Source of the DNA: Nepenthes gracilis
Lineage: Eukaryota; Streptophyta; Magnoliopsida; Caryophyllales; Nepenthaceae
Assembly: GCA_033239525.1 (NCBI GenBank)
Contig: BSYO01000013.1
Span: 3,310,501 to 3,374,500, forward strand
Direction of reading: 5' to 3'
DNA length: 64,000 nt
In this document: piece after piece, positions 42,576 through 55,412 of the stretch
Layout: every line of letters starts with the position of its first letter
Numbering within the stretch: the stretch's first letter is position 1
Made by a program: the position numbers and the translations under genes
The notes under the pieces: generated by a model
Databases searched by the model: none
What the model was told of the DNA's origin: nothing
The model's input: the letters and a program-made list of their open reading frames with translations, nothing else

Positions 42576-42579
42576 TTGA

Positions 42580-43052
42580 TAGGTCTAGTATAAATATGGG
42601 CTGATATCAACAAAGTCCAACCATCAGCAAAGAAGCCTAATCAATTAGCAGGCCCAACGAGACAATGAGACCCGAGAGATTTGGAGCGAGGCCCATTAGA
42701 CGCTCCTGGCATACGCCCAATTACCATCCACGCACATCTCTCTTGAAACAGTTGTAGACTGGCAATATAGAAGACGCTGGCTCAGAAAATGCCATTCAAT
42801 GGGAGATAAGGTCAACCATAGCTAGTCGCGGCCCCTGCCATCTTGCAGTAGCTCAACCAATCCCAACAAAAGTCAACATGACCCGTGCCTACCACTCCCA
42901 GCGACGTTCGAGGTCGACCTTCTATTCGTAATTTATAGTGTGTAGAGATCAGGTTAAGAGATAAGGAGGCCGAACCCGTTCAAAATCGACCCAACACGAA
43001 AAATCCAAATGTTTCATAATCCATACGAAAATCTGAATCCAATGGTGCATTA
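42580..43052. repeat. LTR-like fragment
   Basis: It contains TATAAATATGGGCTGA at the start, a GC-richer body, and an end (ATACGAAAATCTGAATCCAA...GTGCATTA) that resembles the G1 LTR terminus. No coding sequence is seen. Confidence 0.4.
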
Positions 43053-43247
43053 ATTTTATATCATATTAGCAAACAATCTTTGATTTCTCATCAGAATTAG
43101 CCTTCACAGATTGGACGAGCGTATTCTAATTTGAAAAATACTTTTGAATTAAACTTTAATCAATCGTCTTGTTTAAGTATAACATTATTTAGAGCTTATA
43201 TTTGTGGACATGACAGAAAATAGATAAACTTATATGTTTTATTATTT

Positions 43248-43248
<1 letters not shown>

Positions 43249-43281
<33 letters not shown>
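43249..43281 (+). repeat. (GA)n microsatellite
   Basis: An uninterrupted run of about 15 GA units in A+T-rich DNA. Confidence 0.9.
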
Positions 43282-43282
<1 letters not shown>

Positions 43283-44260
43283 ATTAAGCCTATTCAACAT
43301 ACTGTTGAGCTTGTTTTGACAAATATACATCATGCGAGATTTTAGACCCTGATCAGCTAATCAAAAATATTTTTAGACCATGGTATTTGATTTGCCAAAT
43401 TTATCATTATTATATACTCTTTTATATATATAGCGCAACTCAACCCTTATTTTTCAAGTTTCTAATCCCAATGTCTTACTTCATTATCAAAAAGATATAA
43501 ATTCGTTGACAACTTTAAAGTGACATATAAAACAATAATAGAATGAATCCTCAATAGCTTTTGATAACAAATGATTGTGTATCGTATAATTAAAGAGACG
43601 ATTAGGTACGCAACAGATAATTATATTCATCTTTGAAGAAATGATTTACTATTGAAATCGGTTATATTGAATTTGATCTGAGAGATATTAGATCTCATCT
43701 AAATCCTTATACAGATTTTCAAGCAACAGTAAAGAGAACAAGGCCCACTAAGAGCCAATCATTTAGCCGAGCACAATTGGACAATTGTTGTATCTGCTCT
43801 CAAATCTGATTCTATTGAAATAGGCGAAATGATTCTAAATTTGTTTACCTCGTAATCAGACCTCTTTGATATAAACAATTTTTAGATATTTCTTGATAAA
43901 GAAGCGACTCAAATACATTAAATTTAAACAATAGTAAAAAAAAAATATAGCATTAGGCATATCTTATGACCCTCTTAATTTACATAATGTCTCATATATT
44001 CATTAATATTATTGGCCTTATACAAAAATATATCAGTAAAGATATGTTATATGTTATCAGAAATTACGGAAGGCTGTTAACCACACATTGCCAAAAGCAA
44101 AACAAGCCGCCCTAGTTGGAACAGGATGTGCTCATCCCTTGCGTGGGATCAATAAGAAGCGACAGCATGGCTTACTTCACCCGTGATCAAACCCTACATT
44201 TCCAACCTCTGGTCATCATCATCTTCAATTTGTTTTCAATAACTCAGAAGTGGAAATGTC
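43282..44260. other. A+T-rich upstream region of the CYP81-like gene
   Basis: No gene was recognised up to 44000. From 44090 the DNA becomes gene-like. A weak TATA candidate (CTTTATATTC) occurs at 44263-44272, about 60 nt before the ATG. Confidence 0.4.
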
Positions 44261-44329
44261 AACTTTATATTCATCGAGCTGTTTGAAGAAACAGAACCCA
44301 TCAAGAAATTAAAATTAAAATAAAATAAA

Positions 44330-47300
44330 ATGGAGAGCTACTTCGTCGTCTACTCGGCGATTTCAGTGGCAATTATTTATGCCATAACCAAACACTTGCT
44401 AAACAGAATTCGAAACCTACCGCCAAGCCCCGCGCTCTCTCTGCCCATCGTCGGCCACCTCTACCTTTTCAAAAAGCCACTCCACAGATCACTAGCCAAG
44501 ATTTCCGACCGTTACGGCCCAATCGTGTACCTCCGATTCGGAAGCCGGGCCGTCATCCTTGTTTCCTCTCCCTCTGCCATCGAAGAATGCCTTACCAAAC
44601 AAAACGACGTCGCCTTCGCCAACCGTCCCCGTCTCCTCGGAGGCAAATACAGCGGCTATAACCACACCAGCCTAGTTTGGGCCCCATATGGAGAGCACTG
44701 GCGGAACCAGCGCCGGATCGCGTCAGCTGAGATACTTTCGTCTCACCGTCTTCAGCTGCTCTCAGAAGTACGAGCCGACGAGGTGTGCGCGTTGGTTCGC
44801 CGATTGCTTAAGCTTTCGACCGAGAGCGAAGATCAGGTGGTGGAGATGAAATCGGCAATTTTCGGCGTGACGATGAATAATATGATGAGGATGATTTCAG
44901 GGAAGAGGTGCTACGGCGGCGACGAGGAGGATAAGGAGGCGAGGAGGTTTCAGGAGACAGTGGAGCAAAGCTCCCGGATGGGAGGCGCCACCAATCTCGG
45001 TGACTTTTTACCGATCCTGCGGTGGCTGGGAGTCGTCGGATCGGAGGACAAGCTGAAGAAATTGAAAGAGAAGAAGGATGAATTCGTGCAGGGGTTGATA
45101 GACGAGCATCGGAGAATGGATAAAGAAGGATCTTTGTCCGACGGGAAGAAGGCGGCCATGATTGACGTTTTGCTATCGATGCAGAAGCAGGATCCTGACT
45201 ATTACACCGACGAGATGATTAAAAGCTTCCTCCTGGTACGCAATTTACCTCCTCTTAACATTTAAAACAAATTAGCAACTTTAGTAAGATAAAAATATAT
45301 ATATTAATTATTGGGTCTCAATATAAATGCTCATAAAATACGGTCCAAAAAAAGGGTCCAAGTGAAAAGCCTAGAGATACGCCCACGGACCGAGAGGATG
45401 GACTGGCCCAAGAGGCCCAAAGCCTAATTTAGTCCCCAAAGCTGGACTGGGCTAACAAGCCCAAGAACGCGGGCTCGTGTCTTAGAAGCCAAAGTAGTGA
45501 CAAAGGTCCGAAAGCTCCTTTTAGCCAAAAGGAGCTTAAGGACACCACAAATAGCAGACGCCATCCAGGTGCAAAGATTAGAAGAGGAAGCCTGAGAACC
45601 TCAGAAGTTCCATCAGGTCTCAGATTAATCCAAAAAGTCAAGGAAAGACCCGAGGACCCTCCACGAAGGACCAAAGATCCTTCAGGTCCTTCCAAAATGC
45701 AGTTGACGTCCGAGAGCTACTTCCCTCAAACAGGTCCGTGAACTCGCAAGGATTAGGACTATCCTATACACGGCCGAGAACGCCAGCTAAGCAACTTCGC
45801 CGATTTCCAAGGAACCTGCAACCACTTCGAGATGCCATAGAGTACGCCTAGTCAAATCAAGACTGACGCCTAAAGTCTACAAGCCTGACATGCTCAGGAC
45901 CTACCAGCGGTGCCAGCGGCGCCAGCAGCGTACTTCCCTGTACACGCCATCATTTCTGACATAGGCAGCAAGCCAGGTGGACGGCTCCCCCACGCACTTG
46001 GCATGATCAACAGGACAGTGGATAACCTCTTGACCACACGCCAGCCGCCACATGTGGTCTCCCCAACGGCACAATTTTCCCTATAAATACCCGGCGGAGG
46101 CTCTTGCCTCAGAATCTTTTTTTTCCCTCCTCCTTCTCAGAAGAACTAAGGAGAAAAAGGAAGTCTTTAAGAGCTTTCAAAGAAGGAAGCCCTCAAAAGA
46201 AAAGAGATTAAGGAGAGAAAAAGGAAAGATATTCCAAAAAGGCTTGTACTTTGTAAGACTTCCTCCCATAGTGAAACATTTCTAAATGTCCAGAGTCTCA
46301 TAATTTTTCTTCCTCATTTAAGAGAAAACTTTTCACGTAAAATTCGGTTTTAATCTCTCCCTCTCAACAACTCACAATCCCAAACACTTGTGTTGCACGT
46401 GACCCCGAGTTTCGGAACGCAACATTATTTTTTAATTAATTATTTATTTATTTTAATAGTATGAGTAATAATTTTTTAAAAAATATTATTTTTAAAATAA
46501 GAAATAAAAATTTTAGTTTTATTTTGATATTTTTCATAACTAGTTATTAATAAATAACTATTTCAATATATTTTTTTTATTTACCCTCATTTTAAATTAA
46601 ACCTAATTAAAATCATATTCGGATTAGATATCAGTCAAATTTAGATAAAATCTTTAAACTGTTAAATCGAATTGAGTTTGGTATATTTATAATTTAAATT
46701 GAGTTAATATTTAAATATTTTTTATTTTAAAATATTTTTAAAAAACTCATGGATACATAGATTAAGTGTTAGTATTTGGTTGTGTGCAGTCTTTGTTTTC
46801 CGCAGGTACTGATACTACCGTTGGTACCATCGAGTGGGCCTTGTCACTTCTACTGAGCCATCCAAATGCCCTGAACAAGGCACAGTGCGAGATTGATGAG
46901 CGCGTGGGCCACGACCGCTTGTTGGAAGAATCAGATAACCTCCCCTATCTCCGCTGCATCATAAACGAATCCCTTCGGATGTACCCGGTGGCACCACTGG
47001 CCGTTCCCCATGAGTCGTGGTCCGATTGCAACGTAAGAGGCCACTTTGTGCCGCGAGGCACCATGATGCTCTACAACATCTGGGCAGTACACAACGACCC
47101 GAAGATTTGGGAGTCACCCAGACAATTCAAGCCGGAGAGGTTTGCGGGCCTAGAAGGGAACCGGGTTGGGTTCAAGTTTTTGCCTTTTGGGGTCGGAAGG
47201 AGGAGCTGTCCCGGAGAGGGCTTGGCAACACGGCTACTTGGTCTAACATTGGGATCACTTATTCAATGCTTCGAGTGGTCAAGCGTGTGCAGGGAGGCTC

Positions 47301-47404
47301 TTGACATGAGAGAAGGAGGCGGTATCTCCTTGGTCAAGCTCGAACCCCTCCAGGCCAAGTGTAGTCCACGCCCCAGCATGAAAAATCTTCTCTCCCAAAT
47401 TTAG
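44330..47404 (+). CDS. Cytochrome P450, CYP81-type, two exons
   Basis: Exons 44330-45235 and 46790-47404 join in phase 0 (donor CTG|GTACGC, acceptor TGTGTGCAG|TCT) to give 506 aa. The protein starts with a hydrophobic ER anchor (residues about 5-20) and the proline hinge PPSPA (31-35). The key P450 parts are all present: WRNQRR in helix C (124-129), the oxygen-binding AGTDTT (307-312), ExxR as E362-R365, PERF (416-419) and the heme loop FGVGRRSCPG with C442 as iron ligand. Length and text (KYSGYNHTSLVWAPYGEHWR, IQCFEWSSV) place it near CYP81, whose members hydroxylate isoflavones, lignans, indole glucosinolates and some xenobiotics; the substrate cannot be predicted. The enzyme should be ER-bound and reductase-dependent. 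The single intron is at the expected place before the I-helix but is enlarged by a solo LTR. Confidence 0.9.
45309..46424 (+). mobile_element. Solo LTR inside the CYP81 intron
   Basis: This 1116-bp GC-richer block begins TATTGGGTCTC (probably from TGTTGGG) and ends GTTTCGGAACGCAACA. It is flanked by TTAAT and TTATT, a near-match target-site duplication. A good TATA box (TATAAATA, 46082-46089) lies in its second half on the same strand as the gene, followed by a purine-rich leader. No internal retroelement sequence is attached, so it is a solo LTR left by recombination. It accounts for most of the 1554-bp intron. Confidence 0.8.
46082..46089 (+). promoter_or_regulatory. TATA box of the intronic solo LTR
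   Basis: CCCTATAAATACCCGG is a strong plant-like TATA context about 700 bp upstream of CYP81 exon 2 and in the same orientation. Whether it is active is unknown. Confidence 0.5.
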
Positions 47405-49310
47405 AGTTAACATCATAGTAAAATTTTTTCTATATTAATTATATATTTAAGTTATATCAATAATTTTTAATATAATATAAAATAATATTATATATAATAA
47501 ATTAAAAAATATTTTAATTATTCTTAAAACTCTATTATTACAAGAAATTTTCTTTCATCTAAGTCATGAATTCAATCATCATGTCCATTTCTTGCCAATT
47601 GAGTTATTATTCCTCATTTTGTTCTTCATATAGTCAAATAAAACCGTACCTTTCAGATCATAGTGCATTCATACTTGTACCATCATGCTCTTCTTCCAAA
47701 TCCATTTTGCCTGTCCATTAAAAAAATATAAAATTACTAGCCTATAAGTTATAGTCAAAATAATAATAATAATAATAATAATAGTTGTTATTAAACTGCA
47801 ACTTATATTATATATATTTTTTTTTTATTTTTGTCCATAAGTGGTCCATAAACTAGAAAAGTTTGCATTATTTGCTCAATGAGGACAAAGTTTTCAATAT
47901 ATAAAATAATTTGGATATTTTTGATACTAAAAGTTTAAATAGGATGTGTCAACAACAAAACTAACAAGCCAAATAATAATATCAAACTCAATTAGCCACC
48001 ATTAGCTGATTTTTCAATGTAAATGAACCAGTTGAGTGGAGCGCGTGCTTTTTATCTTTGAATTTATTAAAATTTTTCTTATTTTGGATATTATAAACGG
48101 TTGAAATAAACAATATCTAATATCTTTTTTCTTTGTCACCACTACGTCTGACTATATTGAATAGATAGATTTTAACTAATATTTATTTGGAGAAGGCTTA
48201 TAAACATGTAAAATAAGAGAATAAAAAATCTAAATATAGAATTATTATATGTCACCAATTATGTCAAAAATGTATAAAGAGCAAAAATCACAACTCAAAA
48301 TGGGCCCTTTTTTTTTTTAGAACAAAGTAAGTAAATTTTAGAAATTTGGATGGTGATCCGCAAACGGGTGCAATTGACCAGTATTCATTACGGTTCCAGT
48401 TGGTTAGGGCCATGCCAATGGACCTTTTGATCCAACTCTTGCCAACCCAATCTAGGGTCGTGACTGAGAAGCATTCATGGAACTATGGAGGGGGTGCAAC
48501 CCACTTTGGGACATGGCCTTGGGTGATGGTTATGGTGGCAACATTTATTTAGGGAGAACTTAAACAATTTTTTTATTATTGTTTTCAATTTAAATTAATT
48601 GGATCGAGACAACGGATTGTAAATTTATAGTACATAAATTTAATTTTTATAATTTATACATTTAATCTGTTATATAATAGATAATAAACAAGTATTATCT
48701 ATTTATAAACAAAGTTTCAATAACAAGTAAACCTAGCGAAAAGTTATAAACACTTTGTTTATGCATAACTTCAAAATTAAAGTCAATACGATTGATGAGA
48801 TCAATTTAAATATTACTTATATGTTCTCCCGAAACAAAATAAATATATTATTATTTCTTTAATAATATTTTTTTATATTAGATGAATCTCTTAGTATAAT
48901 TTAAATCTAGATGAAATTCCATCGACACGTAGAATCATAATTATTGATACAGATACTGTTTTTATAAAAAGAAAATCTTTTGTAAAAAAATAATTTTCTT
49001 TAGGGGGGGGGGAGGTTGGAAAGTGACTGATATTGACGAGGTAATTGGGAGTTTCGTTGCCAGTTCAGGTTTTGGGCCGTGGGCTTTTTCCTCTTTGGGC
49101 TGGTGGGGTTGTTCTTGCTTTTGATTGATTAGTCCAGTTCAGATATCTTCATGGTTGGAAGTGGGTACCTACTAAAAGTTTTTAAATAATTGAATAATAA
49201 GAGTTAATATTAGGTGATAATATATAAATGATAATAGATTATTTTATATTAATCAACGGTGGGTATGCCGTGAACCAGTAAATCATGATCAATTCCTATC
49301 GGGATGATTA
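47405..49310. other. A+T-rich region downstream of CYP81-like gene
   Basis: It contains an (AAT)n run at about 47760-47785. An ORF at 48346-48552 lies in a short GC-richer patch but has no recognisable family. No gene is supported. Confidence 0.45.
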
Positions 49311-49319
49311 CAGTCGTGT

Positions 49320-49640
49320 CGAAGGAATCATGATTGCCTACTCAAAGGAATTCGCCGGCATCACTTTTAGGTTTGGAGAGACGGCCAATAGCCACTGTAA
49401 GGCCCGCATGGAAGAAGTGTGAACGATTGAGGAAGTGGCCTTCAACATCCCAGGCCTTTCGATGGGCTGTTTCACTCCTCCGGCCGAGCTCAGACTTGGT
49501 TCTGCCGGCGAGCCTTGCGACGCAGCAGCGGCTACTGCTGCATATCGAACTAAAGTTGCTGCCTGTGATTGATCTTTTGGCAACAGGGTTGACAACATCA
49601 CTTTGCAGATGGATGATATGATTGTCTGATGATTGATAAT
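49320..49640. other. GC-rich segment, possible gene fragment, unassigned
   Basis: About 300 bp of GC-richer DNA is open on both strands. The third plus frame reads sensibly (EFAGITFRFGETANSHCKAR, then VAFNIPGLSMGCFTPPAELR) with stops between. This could be an exon relic, but I recognise no family. Confidence 0.3.
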
Positions 49641-49814
49641 GGCAACATTTGCTCACATAGACTGGCAGTTCTGCTGTATGCAGGGCAATTAGAATTGGTT
49701 TGTGTTGAGTGGCTAATATTGAATAATGATGTGTATAGCAAGAGTCGAGCTGGCCCAAGTACGTAAAAGGTGTAATGGTTGATCCAAAGGATATAACCTG
49801 AATAACCAAGTAAT

Positions 49815-50498
49815 GAAGAATCATAATAGAATATTAAATAAACATTTTCAGACGGCAACAGCGACAATCTCAATAACTGGTAATAAGACAGTCCAACTAT
49901 TAAATATAGGTAGCAGTTATATGTACAAGTAATACCCCTTATCATTGAAGAGGCGCTACGCTTACGCATTGGTTCAAAGGTCCACCAATTAAATAACACC
50001 TCTCATTATAAATATAACTTTTCCATTACAAAAAATGGAGGACAGATGAAGTCACACAGAAAGAGAGGGAGCAAAATTATGCCTAACTACAATAACATAA
50101 AGCAAAAAGACACTTTATCATACGAGTGTGCGATTCCCAAAGTCATATACTCTCCTTGCTGAGTGTATCTATTAAAGCTACTTCACTAGTCGAATGCATC
50201 TAATGGAGTAATGTCCTTCAAACAAATATTCTTCTCTATCCTCACAACATTCGCACTCATACTACCTTGCATCTTTCTCATCCAATTAGAAATATTTTTA
50301 ATTTGAATACCGGAAGATATACCAAAAGATATATCAGGAAGCAAGTTTCGTATATATCTAACATTCTATTTGTTTTTATTATGGTGCGCATGATCTAGAT
50401 TTTGAGTGATGAAAATCGGACCTGTTTAATTTGGACACTCATACGTAACTAAGAAGCTTCCTAATTCGTCCAAAAATCTGAATCCTCAAGATACATCA
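49815..50498 (+). repeat. G1-type solo LTR or fragment
   Basis: It shares GTACAAGTAATACCCCTTAT, TTGGTTCAAAGGTCCACCAA and the end TCTGAATCCTCAAGATACAT-CA with the gypsy LTRs at 22881 and 31803. The left boundary is approximate. Confidence 0.6.
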
Positions 50499-50939
50499 AG
50501 TAATTTATTAAAATAATTAAATTTATAATTATATATGATTTTATTATATTTTATTAAAAAATTATTTTATTAATAAATTTAATTATTGATAAAAAGAGGC
50601 ATTTTTTATAATTAAAGAATTAATCTTATTTTTATCATATAAATGATAAAATTACCCACTAATTATGAAAGATAATTAGTGGTAGTTTTTTTATATTACA
50701 GGGGGCTATATTCATGTTTGAATACGAATAAGGTTTTAAACTTTTTATATACTCTAAATTTAAAAAGCTTTTTAGAAAAATTGTACAAATAATTTTTGTA
50801 ACTCTAATAAAGAAATAGTGAATGAGTAATGGGAGAAAATTTAATTTCAAGTTTTTTGAGAAAAGAAAAGTATGAATTCGGGTATATTATGAACATTATA
50901 TTATTAAATCCTATAATAATATGATAATTTTAAATATCG

Positions 50940-51760
50940 GTAAATAGTTTAATCTTAATGCGTATATGAAAACTAGATTATGATTTAAATAAACCTGAGT
51001 TTGATTATTAAAATTTTTATTTGGATCTTACATATAACAATAATAAACAAAAACTCTGAATAAATTAGAATTGACTCTTCAATATATCCTCCATCGTGCC
51101 GGTTAATAAAGCTTTTAGAAAATTTAAATGCCAATTTGTAAAAAATTGAAATATATGAGTAATTAAGAGGAAGAAAGAGAGATTACAAACTTGGCCTCAT
51201 ATTATGTAAAGTAAGAAGTGTGTTAGAGGGCAATAAGTTGTCATCATTTTTCAAAATCCCTCCACCTTTTCATGGAAAATGCAGTGTATTTATAACTATG
51301 CCACCAATTAATGGCAATTTCTTAAAAAATAATAAACGGTCACAATCTGACTGGCTTATCTAATTAAAAATTAATTAATTCAAATGTTATTATATACGTT
51401 CTGATCGTAGAGTAGATTAGCGACGATTAATGTCTAAAGATCAAATTGATGATGATAAGCAATTGGTATTGGCCAATTTAGGAACCCTCAATCTGGCTAA
51501 CTATAGAGTATATACACACAGCTTAATTGGGTTAACATTCAATTAAATTAACTGTTCAATTTAACATTTAGATTACGGCCATTTGGACATATAACCCAAT
51601 ATACTTAATAACCGCTCAACCACTCAATCTTTGGTCTAATTTTGATTTATTTTGACTAAAATTGGATTAAGATCAGACTCCATATTTATTGAATTTTGGC
51701 CTAATAAGCTAATCAATATTTTCTTATTTTTTGACTTACCATTGAGGGGCTCATTATGTT
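50940..51760. repeat. Family A repeat, diverged copy
   Basis: The blocks GGATCTTACATATAACAATA, TGACTCTTCAATATATCCTC and GCAGTGTATTTATAACTATG follow the family A order. Confidence 0.45.
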
Positions 51761-54480
51761 AATCAATTATACTAACCCAATTGTTGCCATTTCCAACACT
51801 AACACCATATTTGAAAGTTGAATTCAAGCTTTTAAGATTTCTAAAATAATGATCAAATTAGCTCATTATTTTAGCATGTTACATATGGCCAAGAGAAATT
51901 CAGTCCTACAAGTCATGTCTAGAAAAACAATTGATCAGAAATTGAAGTATTCAAGTAGGAAAGAAATATTTTTATTTTATTCATCTTTATTAGTATATAC
52001 TGGTCTATCAATCATATCACTTATTCGAGAAAAGAACATAATTGTAAATATGTGCAGATAAAGAAATCAAACATACTCTTTATATATACATATATATCTT
52101 AAATAAATTAGAGATAACACGATATACAAACTCTGAGATATCATTTATATAGATTGTACTATTATGTTTTTCTAACAGATACACAATATAAAGCTCCTGT
52201 AATATTGACATATTTGTGAGTTTAGATAATTTTTAAATATTAAAAATTTCAAGAGAAAAATTATGATAAAAATTACTTATCTAATTATAGATCATATCAT
52301 ATCTATCTCATATGAGTGGGAGATATTATATTAAATGGATTTGGTGGGCACCCTTGATAAATCAACCTGACCTAGTAATTGGTCAAAAAATGGTTACTAG
52401 TTAACTACTACGTGGATAGTTATAAGGTTATTTTATAATAATTTCTATCCCCATTCTCATCATTATCCTCTTATATTATCTTATATATATATATATATAT
52501 GGTATGCTTCTATTGTTTTGAAAAGAAGTAGAAAAAAAGGAGAGATAAAAAATGAAGAGAAAAAACTTATAAAATTTTTCTAAATTCTTGACACTTAATT
52601 TATGAAAAGTGAGTGTTTTTAATATTTATATTTTGATCAAGAGTTTATTTTTTAAAAAAGAAAGTCATTAAACCAACTAAAATCTTGATTTTTTCTATAT
52701 ATTCTGGAATATATTTTCCTTTACTTTATTTGTTAATTCAAGCATACCCCATATTTTTTTTTTCCTTCAATATGCTAATTTTTTTCCATTTTTTTATTGT
52801 TATTAAGATTTTATAAGATCTTAAAGTATCTGAGAGGCAAAATTTTATCCCCATTTGACATATCATCATATTTGTACATATAGATCTTGTTTAGTTCAAA
52901 AAACAGTTATCTATTTTTTTTTTATTTTTCAGTTTTTTTTTTTCACTTTTCTATTTTTAATTTTTTTTGAAAAAACATATTCTTTTATTTTTTATTAGAA
53001 ACATAAATATTTTAAAAAATTAATATTTATTTTAGATGTTATTTAAAAATTTTTCATCATACATACAATAAATTCACAAATTAATTGATAAATTTGCTAA
53101 AAATATTTATTTATAATAAGCTAATTAATTGAAATTATTTTATAATAGTGTGCCTCATAATTATCAAGTCATAAAAAATATATATTTCATATAATAACAA
53201 ATCATATACTGAATGTGACTCTTAAAGATAATATGTTATGTAAAACAACATATGTCTACATATGTTTATATATAATATATGTATTTTATATTTAATTATT
53301 AACTACTACAATGTTATAAATTTGAGTTCAATATTTGAGTTAAACTTAAGAAACTATTAGGACAAACTTAAATTTAGCCTTATCATTATAAAATTAATTA
53401 ATCAAGCTTAAATCTATGAATATATAACTTTTTAAACTTCAACTATATATTTAATTATTACCAAGTTAAAAATATATATTAACAAATTATTTTTAATAAC
53501 GATAATATTAAATATCGTCACTATTAAATAACTTAAATATTAATTAGAAAACTAGTTTTGACTTTTTATATTAATAATTATATTTTTAAATATATAAGTA
53601 TAATTTATTTCAATCTAATAATTCCTCTAAAAATATTAACTCAAATAAAAGTTTTAGAAAATATAAATAAATTTGATTATAAATCAGATCAAAATTTTAT
53701 TACTTATTAAATGTACATATTTAAATTTTATAAATTTATAAAATGATATGTTTATAATTATATATTTTTAAAATATTATTATATATGTGAGATTTAGAAA
53801 AATATGAATAACTTTGTATTATGGCCACTGAAAAATTGTGAAACACATATTTTTTATATTTTTTAGATTTTTAAAATTTTAGTTCAAAATTTAAAAATTT
53901 TAAAAAATTTGTTTTTCAGTTTTCTAAATAAAGACATACGAATTTAAACACATTTAAAAATTTTCAATTTCTTGATTTTTTTTTAAATCAATTTTTTACT
54001 TATTGAATAGGCCAATAATGTCATTTCTAAAATTATTTTTGCCCATAAGGTTTGATATTTTACTAAGGCCGTCCTTGTGCCTAATGGTATCCATGTATGC
54101 TTATAAGCTACATGTCACATTTTTACATAACCAACATGGGACATTTGTTTCCAATATAGCCTTAGTGTAAGGCATTAATATTAATTCATATAAATAATAT
54201 CGAAGTTAAGTTAGGCAATACAATTGTGCTATTATTTGAGACATTCTTTACTTTAGACTTACAAATATAAAGATTATTTTGACCAATATAGTTTTATATT
54301 TTAAAAACACATTCATTTGAAGAAATAATAATAATAAATATCTATTCACATCTTTCATTCGTTAACCATGGGACATTTACTTCAACATTCACCTCCAATA
54401 AGCCGCCCATGAGGCAAATTAGCTTCCCTCATATAGGATTGATGGAACCTTTTAGGTTAAAGTAATTATTAGATATGATA
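51761..54480. other. Very A+T-rich intergenic DNA
   Basis: A (TA)n run lies near 52480-52500. There are many poly-T and poly-A tracts but no ORF with a recognisable family. Confidence 0.5.
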
Positions 54481-54482
54481 CT

Positions 54483-55257
54483 TGATGGGTCCGATAACTT
54501 TATAGGTCAACCTAGAATCCAACCTATCAGTAAACACGCCCAAAAAATAAAAATCCAACAAGATTTAGTAAAACTCAGAGCCCAGAAGGTACCATGACAA
54601 GCTCAATCAGCAACTCACGCAACTCAGCCGAAAGACAGCCTAGTGGCACCCGCCCATATGCCGTGCGTGGTTCCAAGCGGTTAAGGAATAAGTATCGACA
54701 AGTGGTTACCGCCAATCTACCATAACCCTCCTCAAATATGCAGGCGGTACTTGTTATAATCGCCTTGGATAACTCAACAAATATTTTTAGAATATCTTAC
54801 TTAAGATTGCACGCCTCCCAAAATGTCAGTGATGATTCGTCGAATCATCTCCAAAAAGGTAATCACTACACGGTAATCTCCGTGATCACCCCAAAAAAGA
54901 AAGAAATGTCTCCGAATAGTCGAGGTTATGTACTTGTCTCATACAAAATCGTTGAGATAGTTCAACAGATCCGTTAAAGTAACCGATAGCTACACTTGGG
55001 GCCCAAGCAACGCTAATTGGCGCCAACACTATATAAACCCCTCCGTCCCTACGGGTGAGGGATCTGGCCAGTGATACAGAAGTAGAGAGAGAAAAAGAGG
55101 AGAGAAAATGACGTACAGAGAGAAGACTCATAAGGTATAACCACTTTCGCCTCATCTCCCAAGTGGTATCATTCTCCTACTCCGATTGATGATTGTACAG
55201 GCCTCTTGCCGGCTTCGAGTCCTCTCATTGTAAGGCCAGTAAAGGTGATTCATAGAG
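54483..55257 (+). repeat. Gypsy-type LTR with TATA box and adjacent primer-site motif
   Basis: The block starts TGATGGGTCCGATAAC. A TATATAAA box lies at 55030-55037, followed by a GAGAGAGAAAAAGAGGAG leader. About 10 bp past a candidate end (GGTGATTCA, 55249) comes TTTGGCGCAAAG with GTCTGTGGGC, resembling the Tat/gypsy primer-binding region. The right end is approximate. Confidence 0.55.
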
Positions 55258-55412
55258 TTTGGCGCAAAGAGCCGCTTTGTCTGTGGGCAGAGTAGAGACT
55301 GACAAACGTTCCTCTACTCATCATTAGCGCCAGAAATTTTTTCTCATCTAGTTAGCCACCCACCTACAAGTGCATTCATTAACCAATAACTCTTCGACAG
55401 GTGTAGAATTCT

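Noticed and set aside
34061..44260. Short ORFs (for example 35034-35243, 38270-38518, 40812-41063) as genes
   Set aside because: They lie in A+T-rich or repeat DNA, are below about 85 codons, and show no recognisable domain or splice context.
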